DNA from: an uncultured Methanomassiliicoccus sp.
GTDB lineage: Archaea; Thermoplasmatota; Thermoplasmata; Methanomassiliicoccales; Methanomassiliicoccaceae
DNA: 64,000 nt
Assembly: GCA_905202485.1 (NCBI GenBank)
Contig: CAJKRY010000009.1
Coordinates: 20,187 to 84,186, forward strand
Reading direction: 5' to 3'
Positions 27,270-35,843 of this stretch are shown here, piece after piece. The translations under genes were made by a program, and so were the position numbers. A model generated the notes under the pieces. The model was given only the letters and a program-made list of their open reading frames with translations. It ran no database searches and was not told the origin of the DNA. Positions within the stretch are counted from its first letter, which is position 1. Each line of letters begins with the position of its first letter.

Positions 27270-28059
27270 TCATCTGCTGGAGATACGCGGACTGAATAAA
27301 AAATTTGGAGACTTTCAGGCCCTTAAAGACATCAATATTGGATTGGAAAAAGGGCTGATGATCGGCCTTATCGGACCGAACGGCTGCGGAAAGTCGACAA
27401 TGATGAAGTGCATCTGCAAGATTCATGAAATGTCTTCTGGATCAATCTATATTGACGGGGAAGACATCAGCAGGAAAAAGCCTGCAGAGGTGTCCAAGCT
27501 TGTAGCTACGGTGCCGGCAGAATCCGGACCGACCTTCGGACTTACAGTCACAGATATGGTGATGTTAGGCAGATATCCTTTCGTCAATAAAATCTGGTGG
27601 GAGAATCCGGAAGATGAGATCGTTGTCAGAGAAGCATTGAAGACATTCGGCATCTACCATCTGCGCAAGAAACAGGTTTCCATGCTGTCTTCTGGAGAAA
27701 GGCAGCGTGCGATGATTGCCAAGGCGTACGTGCAGGAACCGAAAGTAATGCTTGTAGACGAGCCGACCAGCCACTTGGATATGAAGTACAAGCTGCAGGT
27801 CATGGAATATCTTAAGAAAATGTCTCACTCGGATATGACTGTAATTGTGGCGGAGCACGACATCAGCCTGATGGCACGTTATTGTGACATCTGCGTAATT
27901 ATGAAAAAAGGAGAAATCCAGACCATTGGAGATCCTAAAAAAGTGATTACTGAAGATCTGATCAGAGACGTTTACGAAGTTGATTCAAGAATCGGGCTGG
28001 ATGAAGACGGCGAGATCTACGTTCTTCCGAAAAAGTACATCGATGTAGGAGAGTCTTGA
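27262..28059 (+). CDS. ABC importer ATPase of operon B
   Basis: 265 residues from the ATG at 27262; a GTG three codons earlier (27253) is possible, but the ATG aligns with the start of the operon A ATPase. Walker A GPNGCGKST, signature LSSGERQRAMIAKA (Ser in place of the second Gly, as in operon A), Walker B VMLVDEPTS, D-loop HLDM, H-loop AEHD. It overlaps the permease stop and its own stop overlaps the next ATG (TGATG), so the zinc-ribbon gene downstream is translationally coupled to it. Presumed cytoplasmic energiser of importer B. Confidence 0.93.
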   Translation: MADHLLEIRGLNKKFGDFQALKDINIGLEKGLMIGLIGPNGCGKSTMMKCICKIHEMSSGSIYIDGEDISRKKPAEVSKLVATVPAESGPTFGLTVTDMVMLGRYPFVNKIWWENPEDEIVVREALKTFGIYHLRKKQVSMLSSGERQRAMIAKAYVQEPKVMLVDEPTSHLDMKYKLQVMEYLKKMSHSDMTVIVAEHDISLMARYCDICVIMKKGEIQTIGDPKKVITEDLIRDVYEVDSRIGLDEDGEIYVLPKKYIDVGES

Positions 28060-29312
28060 TGGCTGATGAAGCATCCGGGATCAGTGAAATATCCGGCTCG
28101 GAAGCCTATATGCTCTACTGCTACAGCTGCGGTCATGCATGGTATCCAAGAGACGAGAAGTCTCCCAAACGCTGCCCTAGGTGCAGATCTTCCCGATGGG
28201 ACCACCCTCTGAAAAAAGAAACAGAATGCAAATTCTGCGGATACAAGTGGCGGCTTACTTCTATAAATGAGAAGTGTCCCTCCTGCGGACAGCTGCAGAT
28301 CGTCAGCACCAGACAGCGTTCTCTGTACTGCAATCAGTGCGACCATGTCTGGATTCAGAGAAAGGATAAAACTCCCAAGAAGTGCCCGCTGTGCAGATCA
28401 TCCGAATGGAATAAGCCGAAGGCGCACAGGCTGGTATGCAGTAGATGCGGCCACGTATGGAAAAATCAGTCGACCACACCGAAGAAATGTCCTCAGTGCC
28501 AGTCCACTCTCTGGAATGTGCCCAGGCCGACGCTGCAGTGCAGACGCTGTGGGCACAAATGGACTTTGAAAGGCAGGCGCAGGCTGGAAGATGTCAAAAT
28601 CTGTCCGAAGTGCAAGTCAGCCAAATGGAATGAAGATCCTAAAGTGTTCTTATGTAAAAACTGTGGCAAAACACACATTCTCAAATCGAACCAGAAAATT
28701 GCAGTCTGCCCGTACTGCAAGTCCGATCAGCAGACTTACGAGCTGCAATGCCACTTCTGCGGCTATATCTGGAATGCGGATGAAGACGACGGAAATATGT
28801 GTCCCAAGTGTAAGACTATCATCACAGATGATGCAGCCTTAGCTTCTCACACATTAGATATTTGGACGAACGGCGGTAAGACTCTCCGTTATACCTCCAG
28901 CAGCGGCTTTGGTTTCATTTATCTGTGGATGGGCCTGGAGCCTGTAACCACTATGTATTTTCACGAGGCCTGCAGAAAACTCAGCATCAATGCAGAAAAA
29001 TTCATCGACGCAGTCGACAGCCATGCGATGGATGACACTTTCAGGGAGCTTGCAGACTATATGTACGAGCACCGCGACGATTATAAGCAGTATATTCCTT
29101 ATTTCAAAAAGCGTCTGAATCTCAGCGATACTGACGCTAAGATACTCTCGATTCACTTCATCGGCATGGGGCCGGAAGCAATAGCAGTAAAATTCAGTAT
29201 TCCTTACGAGAGAGTGAAAGAATCATTCGACCGCATAATGAATGCCTTTGCAGATTCTGGAGTTGCCGTGGATGATACGGTTTTTACTGAGAACCCGTTT
29301 GATTATTATTGA
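28059..29312 (+). CDS. seven-zinc-ribbon protein with C-terminal HTH-like domain
   Basis: 417 residues from the ATG at 28059 (GGAGAG five bases upstream). I count 14 CxxC pairs, that is seven consecutive zinc ribbons, most built as CxxCGHxW followed by PKKCPxCxSxxW (about 20-270). The C-terminal part (about 275-417) is all-helical, with LSDTDAKILSIHFIGMGPEAIAVKFSIPYERVKESF reading like a sigma-region-4 type helix-turn-helix. The protein at 32329 has three ribbons and a similar C-terminal domain. The name and function are unknown to me. Coupling to the importer ATPase suggests a nucleic-acid-binding regulator or a metal sensor of operon B, rather than a transport part. Zinc ribbons of this type occur in archaeal transcription and translation factors. 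Confidence 0.8.
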   Translation: MADEASGISEISGSEAYMLYCYSCGHAWYPRDEKSPKRCPRCRSSRWDHPLKKETECKFCGYKWRLTSINEKCPSCGQLQIVSTRQRSLYCNQCDHVWIQRKDKTPKKCPLCRSSEWNKPKAHRLVCSRCGHVWKNQSTTPKKCPQCQSTLWNVPRPTLQCRRCGHKWTLKGRRRLEDVKICPKCKSAKWNEDPKVFLCKNCGKTHILKSNQKIAVCPYCKSDQQTYELQCHFCGYIWNADEDDGNMCPKCKTIITDDAALASHTLDIWTNGGKTLRYTSSSGFGFIYLWMGLEPVTTMYFHEACRKLSINAEKFIDAVDSHAMDDTFRELADYMYEHRDDYKQYIPYFKKRLNLSDTDAKILSIHFIGMGPEAIAVKFSIPYERVKESFDRIMNAFADSGVAVDDTVFTENPFDYY

Positions 29313-29637
29313 ATCTTTTACAGATAATATTGTTCATTAATTTGATTATCTGATCAAAACTGTATTGACCACTACCTGGAACAAGTAATGAATATAGTAT
29401 GTAATTTTTGATTAAAATGTCAAACTTATTAGTTGGATTTTTATAAATGATCGCATCTCCATTAATTTCAATAACCTCTTCACAGTTGATTAGATAAAAC
29501 TCATCTATGAATGTTACAGTATTGATCATATCTATGCATATCTCATCAATTAATAAATATATTCTTTGGCTTATTAATAAACCAATATATTCCTGTTTTT
29601 GGGAACTCCAGATATGATGTTTAAATCGAACTTTCAC
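29284..29637 (-). CDS. small hypothetical protein in AT-rich island
   Basis: 117 codons from a GTG start; no recognised domain. It is rich in Ile, Asn and Tyr, like the ATPase gene upstream (75 bp away, same strand), and its last 29 bp overlap the end of the convergent zinc-ribbon gene. It could be a partner gene of the ATPase or a chance frame in AT-rich DNA. No RBS is evident. Confidence 0.35.
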   Translation of the reverse strand: MKVRFKHHIWSSQKQEYIGLLISQRIYLLIDEICIDMINTVTFIDEFYLINCEEVIEINGDAIIYKNPTNKFDILIKNYILYSLLVPGSGQYSFDQIIKLMNNIICKRFNNNQTGSQ

Positions 29638-29712
29638 ATTTTTAATTCTTGAATGTAGTCTATATATTAACTCTGCAATCTTTTATCAAAATAAAGACAA
29701 TATCTTGCATTT

Positions 29713-31845
29713 TTAATCCATTTTTTGAGCAGTTCTTATTAGCTCAATGCCATTATCACACAATCTTACTATATAATCCGGAATTATTGGATATTCTGAA
29801 GGATTTAATTGAAATAAGTTATCATTTTCAACATGATATGATTCATCTACAAATTTTTTCAATACCGTATCATTAATATTTCCATAATTTATAATTCGAT
29901 ATATCTGAACTTTTTCATAGTTACTAGTGACTGTGTCATAAAGATTAATCATTTCTGAAACGTTATGAGCACGTTCATATATTCTGTCGTAGTCGAATTC
30001 TTGAATCTCTTTACGTATTATTTCTGTGGCACATCTAATCTCTTGGGATGTCATATCCCGTTCACATCCATCACTGCGAATCTTAGGAGTCTTTCTATCT
30101 GGATGAAAAATGTTTGACAATAATTGCCATGCTATTCCCTTATCCCCACATGCTTCAAGCCTCCTACGCAGATATATGAGTTTATTTATCTCATCAATAT
30201 TGCTTTGAATATTTGTGTTTGCAACTTCAATAAATGATTGAATACTATCGGGTTTAATCTCTTTTTCACATATCTTTCCGTTAACATTGTATATAAAAGA
30301 AGAAACTGGATTTGGGTTAAACCTACATCGGATGCTTGGAGTATATATAAGATCTATTACTGGATCAAAATCATGTGTTAACATTATAACTGTTTTTCCT
30401 TGAAACGATTTTGAACCTTTGAAAAGCATTTCCATAATTGCATATTTTTTATTATTATCAAATGATGATATTGGATCGTCTAAAATAATTATATCTGGTT
30501 TTTCTTTTAATGTATGGTACATAAACAAAACTAATGCAAATGCATTTCTTTCACCGTAGCTTAAATGTAGTCTCACATCATCTATTGGTTTTTTTCCATC
30601 AGTACTGATAAGAATCATCTTATATGTATGTTCAGGATCTTCTATAATTGATACTTCGTAATTGTAACCAGCGCTTTTTAAAAAATAATTAATATCTTTT
30701 TTATTGGATTCTATTGTTCTTTTAATAATATCTTTCTGTTTATTAATTTCTCCTTGAAGATGTGAAGCTTTTTTGATAATATTATCCAATGCATTGTTTA
30801 CAGGTGATATTTTATTATTTGTGTATTCTGAATTAATATGGCTTAATAAAGATATATTAATCTTTTTAGTCTGCAATTCTAGTAATATTCCATCCACATC
30901 TTTTAAAGTTGTGAAATTTAATAGTCTAATCTGTAATAATTTTTCGTGTAGTGTATCAACTTGAATTTTTATTTCTTTAAGAAAATTAATTTCTTCAATA
31001 CTGTATTCTCTACAACTATTTTTTAATTTGTTAACTTCTTCTTTTGTTTTATCTGTAAAATAATTATTTAATTTTTTAAAATTATCTGTCATTTTTTGAA
31101 GCTCTGTTAAATATTTTGAATCATATTCTACAGATACTTGTCTAATGATGCTCTTCTGTTCATCTAATAGTTTATTGGTACAATATGGACAAGTTTCTGC
31201 AAAATCAAGATATTCTTCACCTTTACTTTGCCATATTACCCAATCAATATTCTTTGTGCTTTGAATGTATGGTGCATATTTCTCCAATGGTTGTGGAATG
31301 TTTACTATCTTGTTTCCTTTTGCTATGCCTTTACCTATTGAACCTGTTTTTGAATATCCATTTTTTGCTTTTCCAAATCCATCGATAAACTGTGAAAGAT
31401 CATTAATCAATTCATCTAGTTCTGGATTACTACTAAATGCCGTTTGAATTTCTTGAATTAATATCTGAATCTTACTCATCTGCGTATCGTAATCTGCAGT
31501 TTTTATAAAAATTTCAAAACTATTGGACAATAAGTCAGTTTGTAAAAATGTATACTTGTTTACATAATCTTCATTAAATATAGCAACATTGTTGATATGT
31601 TCAGATGTGTCCACCTTTGGTAGATGATTATCTATAGTTGGACTCTCTTTTAAGTATTTATATGGTGTTAGATATTTTAGATTATCTGGTGAAGAAGCAC
31701 ACTCTATGGCACGAGCAATAGTGGATTTACCTGTACCATTTATTGCATATTTTATATTGAGACGACCTTTAATGATGTCAATCTTGCCACTGTCTATATT
31801 ATTGCAGTTTAAAATGCTTACATTTATTTTTTCTTCTGCATTCAT
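29713..31845 (-). CDS. AAA_13-type (RloC/PrrC-like) ATPase, possible defence gene
   Basis: 710 residues. SMC/Rad50-like ATPase with Walker A NGTGKST (36-42), the AIFNEDYVNKYTF segment that is typical of the AAA_13 family, a long coiled-coil middle, a CPYC pair within it (about 218-221; a zinc-hook-like apex as in RloC), a signature LSYGERNAF, Walker B IIILDDPISSFDN and the H-loop in LTHD. AAA_13 members include the anticodon nucleases PrrC and RloC and other phage-defence ATPases. I could not find a convincing Arg-Glu-His nuclease triad in the C-terminal 200 residues, so the effector activity is open. The gene is far more AT-rich than its neighbours and separates two related zinc-ribbon genes, suggesting horizontal insertion. 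Confidence 0.75.
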   Translation of the reverse strand: MNAEEKINVSILNCNNIDSGKIDIIKGRLNIKYAINGTGKSTIARAIECASSPDNLKYLTPYKYLKESPTIDNHLPKVDTSEHINNVAIFNEDYVNKYTFLQTDLLSNSFEIFIKTADYDTQMSKIQILIQEIQTAFSSNPELDELINDLSQFIDGFGKAKNGYSKTGSIGKGIAKGNKIVNIPQPLEKYAPYIQSTKNIDWVIWQSKGEEYLDFAETCPYCTNKLLDEQKSIIRQVSVEYDSKYLTELQKMTDNFKKLNNYFTDKTKEEVNKLKNSCREYSIEEINFLKEIKIQVDTLHEKLLQIRLLNFTTLKDVDGILLELQTKKINISLLSHINSEYTNNKISPVNNALDNIIKKASHLQGEINKQKDIIKRTIESNKKDINYFLKSAGYNYEVSIIEDPEHTYKMILISTDGKKPIDDVRLHLSYGERNAFALVLFMYHTLKEKPDIIILDDPISSFDNNKKYAIMEMLFKGSKSFQGKTVIMLTHDFDPVIDLIYTPSIRCRFNPNPVSSFIYNVNGKICEKEIKPDSIQSFIEVANTNIQSNIDEINKLIYLRRRLEACGDKGIAWQLLSNIFHPDRKTPKIRSDGCERDMTSQEIRCATEIIRKEIQEFDYDRIYERAHNVSEMINLYDTVTSNYEKVQIYRIINYGNINDTVLKKFVDESYHVENDNLFQLNPSEYPIIPDYIVRLCDNGIELIRTAQKMD

Positions 31846-32328
31846 TTTATTTCTTTAGGACATTACCTTGTAAATATACTTTCTCTTCATCTTAATCTAA
31901 TCTGTGTAATCATAATTATACATATAGATTATATGGCATGCGATCATCACATTTGGTATTAACACACATCAACTCTGTGCGTATAAGCATTATTCTATAC
32001 CCGCATAAGGTCTCAATATGCCAAATCTCCAATGTGATTTGTATTTGCCTATCTTGTTTCATATCCTGTAAGCCATTAATGTGTAATGACATAATCTTCT
32101 ACTTAATCTTACATATATGTATATTAGCTTCTTGAAATAAGCCATTCTTTTCTCACTGCAAAATTACACATAATCTGGACATTTCTTACTCATATCACCA
32201 TCATTTTCCAAATAAGATACATATATACCTATTGTATTCATTACTTGGACTATTCATCCAATCAATTATACGAAAGCTGACATTATGCTGTTTGGGATGG
32301 AGTGCCGAAGGGAGGATCCAGGATAAGT
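31846..32328. other. AT-rich intergenic region upstream of the nitrogenase-like operon
   Basis: About 480 bp with no credible gene. It holds ACATATATGT (32111-32120) and, on the minus strand at 32251-32262, ATTGGATGAATA, which shares nine bases with the motif at operons A and C. The left part is the presumed promoter of the ATPase gene. Nothing else recognised. Confidence 0.5.
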
Positions 32329-33045
32329 ATGACGGAATACAGTTGTGTGCAGCACACTGGCGATTTCAGTTTTGACAGTGAATACATTCTTAATGACAAG
32401 CAGAACTCTTCTGAAATTACACTGACCTGCAAGATATGTTTTCATACATGGAAACCTAAGGATTCCAATTCTTATCCGCAGCGGTGCCCCAAATGCAGAA
32501 GCACCCGCTGGAATATGGGGCAGCCTGTCAACAATACCTGCGTGAGGTGCGGCCATAAATGGGTGAGCAACAACAAAGAACCTACAAAATGTCCTTCCTG
32601 TCACTCTTCAAAATGGAATATGAAGTCATTCAGATGCGTCTGCAATAGATGCGGACATGTCTGGGAAAAGAAAAAAGAAGGTATGCCGAAGAAATGCCCC
32701 TGCTGCAAAACATACTACTGGAACTTTCCGCGCAGTCTTTTCTTGAGCAATATCTCATTAGTATTCAGCAATGATCCGCGGAAGTGGGCAACAACCCCTT
32801 ACAGAAAAGAACTGTTCAGCATTATAAACTCAGACTGCAGCAGGTCTGAGAAGGTAAAATCCCTGTCAAAACTTCTGAAGCTGACTGCAAAGGAGTCAGA
32901 AATATACTTGATGTACATGGAAGGTGCCGATCTGGTATCAGTATCTATAGCCTGCAATATTCCTTTTGAGATAACTATCGATGTGATTCAGGATGTAGAA
33001 TATGTTCTGTTTCACAGCAATCCCCGGATGGAAGCACGCATATGA
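32329..33045 (+). CDS. three-zinc-ribbon protein with C-terminal HTH-like domain
   Basis: 238 residues from the ATG at 32329; GGAGG lies 13 bases upstream, and a GTG at 32302 after GGATGGA is an alternative start. Six CxxC pairs form three ribbons (about 30-135), again of the type CxxCGHxW...KCPxCxSxxW. The C-terminal helical part has LTAKESEIYLMYMEGADLVSVSIACNIPFEITIDVI, comparable with the end of the 28059 protein. Function unknown. It overlaps the winged-helix gene by 4 bp and heads the nitrogenase-like gene run, so a regulatory role for that run is plausible. The two paralogues flank the AT-rich ATPase island, which suggests that they were once closer together. Confidence 0.75.
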   Translation: MTEYSCVQHTGDFSFDSEYILNDKQNSSEITLTCKICFHTWKPKDSNSYPQRCPKCRSTRWNMGQPVNNTCVRCGHKWVSNNKEPTKCPSCHSSKWNMKSFRCVCNRCGHVWEKKKEGMPKKCPCCKTYYWNFPRSLFLSNISLVFSNDPRKWATTPYRKELFSIINSDCSRSEKVKSLSKLLKLTAKESEIYLMYMEGADLVSVSIACNIPFEITIDVIQDVEYVLFHSNPRMEARI

Positions 33046-33632
33046 TGATCCTGAATGCCAAAAAATGCGGACCAACATACAGGTTCACAGATGCCAATGT
33101 TTACTGGACATTATACTATCTCTCTAAAGGTAAATACATGGGCCGTCGCAATCTTGCTTCAATGGTCGGCATAGGCGAAGGGAGCATGCGCAATGTCCTC
33201 AAAATACTGAAAGACTGGAATTTTATTATCATTGAAAACCGCGGCATAATGATATCTGATGAGGGAAGATTATTTCTTCAGAGCATTCCGATTGAAATTG
33301 TAGAGGAAGCGGATCTGCAGGATTATGTGGGAATCCAGCAGTGCTGCTGTGGGATCATAGTTTTCAATCAGTCTTTTAAAATTCAAGATGGTCTGAAACA
33401 GAGGGATATATGCGTCAGATCTGGCGCCGGCGGCTGCATAACATTCATAGTGAAAAACAAAAAGCTAACAATCCCGCCGGGGCGCAGTCTGGATGCGGAA
33501 TATTCAGGCAACCTTGAAAAACTTGAAAACCTACTGCATCTAGCTGACGGCGACGTGCTTATACTCAGTTATTCTGCCGACAAATGCGTTGCGGCGAATG
33601 CAGCTGCAACGGCCTCTCTGGATTTAATTTAA
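33042..33632 (+). CDS. winged-helix regulator-like protein (DUF4443-like)
   Basis: 196 residues starting at an ATG that overlaps the previous stop. The N-terminal 80 residues read as a winged helix-turn-helix (FTDANVYWTLYYLSK, GRRNLASMVGIGEGSMRNVLKIL, then a wing and MISDEGRLFLQSI). The C-terminal part (about 95-196) resembles the DUF4443/ligand-binding domain seen in archaeal regulators (QQCCCGIIVFNQSF, IKNGLKQRD-like RDICVRSGAGGCITFIV). Two clustered cysteines (CCC at about 104-106) might bind metal. It lies 57 bp before the NifH-like fusion and is likely its transcription regulator, perhaps together with the zinc-ribbon protein. Confidence 0.7.
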   Translation: MMILNAKKCGPTYRFTDANVYWTLYYLSKGKYMGRRNLASMVGIGEGSMRNVLKILKDWNFIIIENRGIMISDEGRLFLQSIPIEIVEEADLQDYVGIQQCCCGIIVFNQSFKIQDGLKQRDICVRSGAGGCITFIVKNKKLTIPPGRSLDAEYSGNLEKLENLLHLADGDVLILSYSADKCVAANAAATASLDLI

Positions 33633-33689
33633 ATCTGTAGTGCTCTGCTCATCTTCTTAAAATACATTGTCGCATATATCCAATGGGCT

Positions 33690-35843
33690 ATGAAGCGGAT
33701 TGCAGTATATGGCAAAGGCGGCATTGGAAAATCTACAATTTCCTCTAATCTGACCGCTGCTCTTTCAGACATGGGCATAAAGGTCCTGCAGATCGGATGT
33801 GATCCAAAACATGATTCCACCAGACTTTTAGCAAACGGAGCAGGGGATACAACAGTTCTTGAGTATCTCAGAGATACTTACCCTGACAAAAGAAAGCTGG
33901 AAGATGTAGTATATACCGGTTACAAAGGATGCCTTTGCGTTGAGGCGGGAGGTCCTGAACCCGGAATAGGCTGTGCAGGCAGAGGCATAATTTCCGCTTT
34001 TGAGCTCCTTCGGGATTTAAACATAAACTCAATTCCGATTGACATCACGATCTATGACGTTTTGGGGGACGTAGTCTGCGGAGGATTTGCAGTTCCGTTG
34101 AGAGATGGTTATGCAGATACTGTATACATTGTGACTTCCGGAGAGTTCATGTCGATATATGCCGCCAATAACATTCTGAAAGGAACAGCAAACTATAATC
34201 CGGACAGAATCGGCGGTATAATCTTCAACAGCCGCGGCGACGAGGAGGAATATGAAAGGGTAAAAAGATTTTCAGATGCCGTTTCAATTCCGATTGTAGC
34301 GGTATTCAAGCGTTCAAAAGAATTTCTGGATGCGGAAAAGTGCGGAAAAACTGTGGTAGAAGCTTATCCAGACTCCCCGCTTGTAGAATCATTCAGAAAC
34401 CTGGCCAATACTGTTTTGGAAGGCAGAAAGTATACTGCAAAATATCTTGGGGAAGCAGAGTTAGAAAAAGTGGTTTTAGGCATAGCAACATCAAAAAGAT
34501 TCATGCAAAACAATGCTCTAGTAAAGAATCTGAATGCGGCTTCTGAGCCCAGGTACTACACATCACGCAATGTGCAGAGAAATGAAGTATTGCACGGCTG
34601 CGCCTTCGCCGGCGTGGCTTCAATAACAATGTCTATGACTTCTCTGACGACGCTGATGCACTCTCCGCGCAACTGCGCTCAGTTCGCTTATCAGCTGGCA
34701 TCCAATGCGGTCAAGCGTTCATATATCTGCGAAGGTACAGCGATTCACGGCTTTTCTCAGCCTGATGTCATATGCACGAATATGGTAGAATCAACAATGA
34801 TCTTCGGCGGCAATGATGAACTCAGAGCTTCTCTGAAGTTTGTTCTGGACAGCGGACGGAGAAACATTGCTGTGATAACGTCATGCCCTTCCGGCATCAT
34901 CGGAGATGATGTGGAGAACATTGTCAACGAGGTGGCATCAAAATATCAAGACGCAGTCATCGTTCCGCTGATTGAGGATGGAAACGTCAACGGTGATTTC
35001 ACGCAGGGAGTAATTGATGCTTCAATCGCGCTGACAAAAGCCTTCGTAAAAACTTCATCAAACAAAACAGACACGGTGAATCTGATCGGCGTCAAAACAA
35101 TATCAACAAACTGCATAAAAAATTCAGATTATGTAGAAAACATTCTTTCCAGATTAGGAATAAAAATCAACTGCAAATATCTCGGGGATGCAGACATTGA
35201 AGACCTCAAGAAGCTCACGGAAGCTAGGTTCAATCTTCTGCTGAATCCGGACCGCTTTGCTATGATGCTAAAACGGTTCCTTGAAGATAATTATCATATG
35301 GAGTTTTCTGGTAGTATTGCCAGGCCCGGTCTGAGGGCAACCATCGAATGGATCCGCGAAATAGGAAAGTGCTTCGGAAAAACAGAAACTGCGGAAAACA
35401 TCATACAGGAAATATGCGCTGAATATAAGCTACATCTGGAATTTTTAAAGAGTCAGCTGCAGAACAAGACCGTCTATGTGGCGAGCATGAATAGAGATAT
35501 AGACTGGATTCTGGAGATGATTGAAGGAACCGGTATGGATATTAAAAGGGCAGTAGTTATAGACAGGCCAGATTACACCATGGATTATGACATCAAGGCT
35601 GTTTATCCTTTCGTTGACATTATTGAAAAATATGAAATAAATGACCTTATTGACGATATCAACGCCAAGAACCCGGATATTTTAATTGCCGCTTATCCAA
35701 TGGATGTAAACCCGGAGATCATGCAGAGATATATTCCGCTGGTACCTGACATCGGGCCCTTCGGGGCATTGGAACTGGCAGACTCCTGGGTAAGTTTCAT
35801 GAAAGCACCGGCTGAAGAGGGGTGGAGAAACGATGGCAATTAA
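33690..35843 (+). CDS. fused NifH-like reductase and NifD/NifE-like subunit of a nitrogenase-like enzyme
   Basis: 717 residues joining both redox partners. Residues 1-265 are a NifH/CfbC/BchL-type iron protein: P-loop GKGGIGKST (8-16), switch CDPKHDSTR (37-45), and both [4Fe-4S] ligands, Cys95 in GPEPGIGCAGRG and Cys130 in DVLGDVVCGGF. From about 295 it is a NifD/NifE-type component with three conserved cysteines: Cys304 (HGCAFAG), Cys329 (SPRNCAQF) and Cys399 (TSCPSGIIGDD). These are the positions that bind the P-cluster or its simpler equivalent. I see no FeMo-cofactor ligand pattern, so dinitrogen reduction is unlikely. Members of this superfamily reduce tetrapyrroles (CfbCD, BchLNB) or thioethers (MarHDK). 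It overlaps the partner gene by 11 bp. Fusion of the reductase and catalytic subunit is unusual. Confidence 0.9.
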   Translation: MKRIAVYGKGGIGKSTISSNLTAALSDMGIKVLQIGCDPKHDSTRLLANGAGDTTVLEYLRDTYPDKRKLEDVVYTGYKGCLCVEAGGPEPGIGCAGRGIISAFELLRDLNINSIPIDITIYDVLGDVVCGGFAVPLRDGYADTVYIVTSGEFMSIYAANNILKGTANYNPDRIGGIIFNSRGDEEEYERVKRFSDAVSIPIVAVFKRSKEFLDAEKCGKTVVEAYPDSPLVESFRNLANTVLEGRKYTAKYLGEAELEKVVLGIATSKRFMQNNALVKNLNAASEPRYYTSRNVQRNEVLHGCAFAGVASITMSMTSLTTLMHSPRNCAQFAYQLASNAVKRSYICEGTAIHGFSQPDVICTNMVESTMIFGGNDELRASLKFVLDSGRRNIAVITSCPSGIIGDDVENIVNEVASKYQDAVIVPLIEDGNVNGDFTQGVIDASIALTKAFVKTSSNKTDTVNLIGVKTISTNCIKNSDYVENILSRLGIKINCKYLGDADIEDLKKLTEARFNLLLNPDRFAMMLKRFLEDNYHMEFSGSIARPGLRATIEWIREIGKCFGKTETAENIIQEICAEYKLHLEFLKSQLQNKTVYVASMNRDIDWILEMIEGTGMDIKRAVVIDRPDYTMDYDIKAVYPFVDIIEKYEINDLIDDINAKNPDILIAAYPMDVNPEIMQRYIPLVPDIGPFGALELADSWVSFMKAPAEEGWRNDGN

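Noticed and set aside
29713..31845. Anticodon nuclease activity (PrrC/RloC) of the AAA_13 protein
   Set aside because: An RxxxE pair near RRRLEACG was seen, but the histidine spacing does not match the known triad, so only the ATPase family is claimed.
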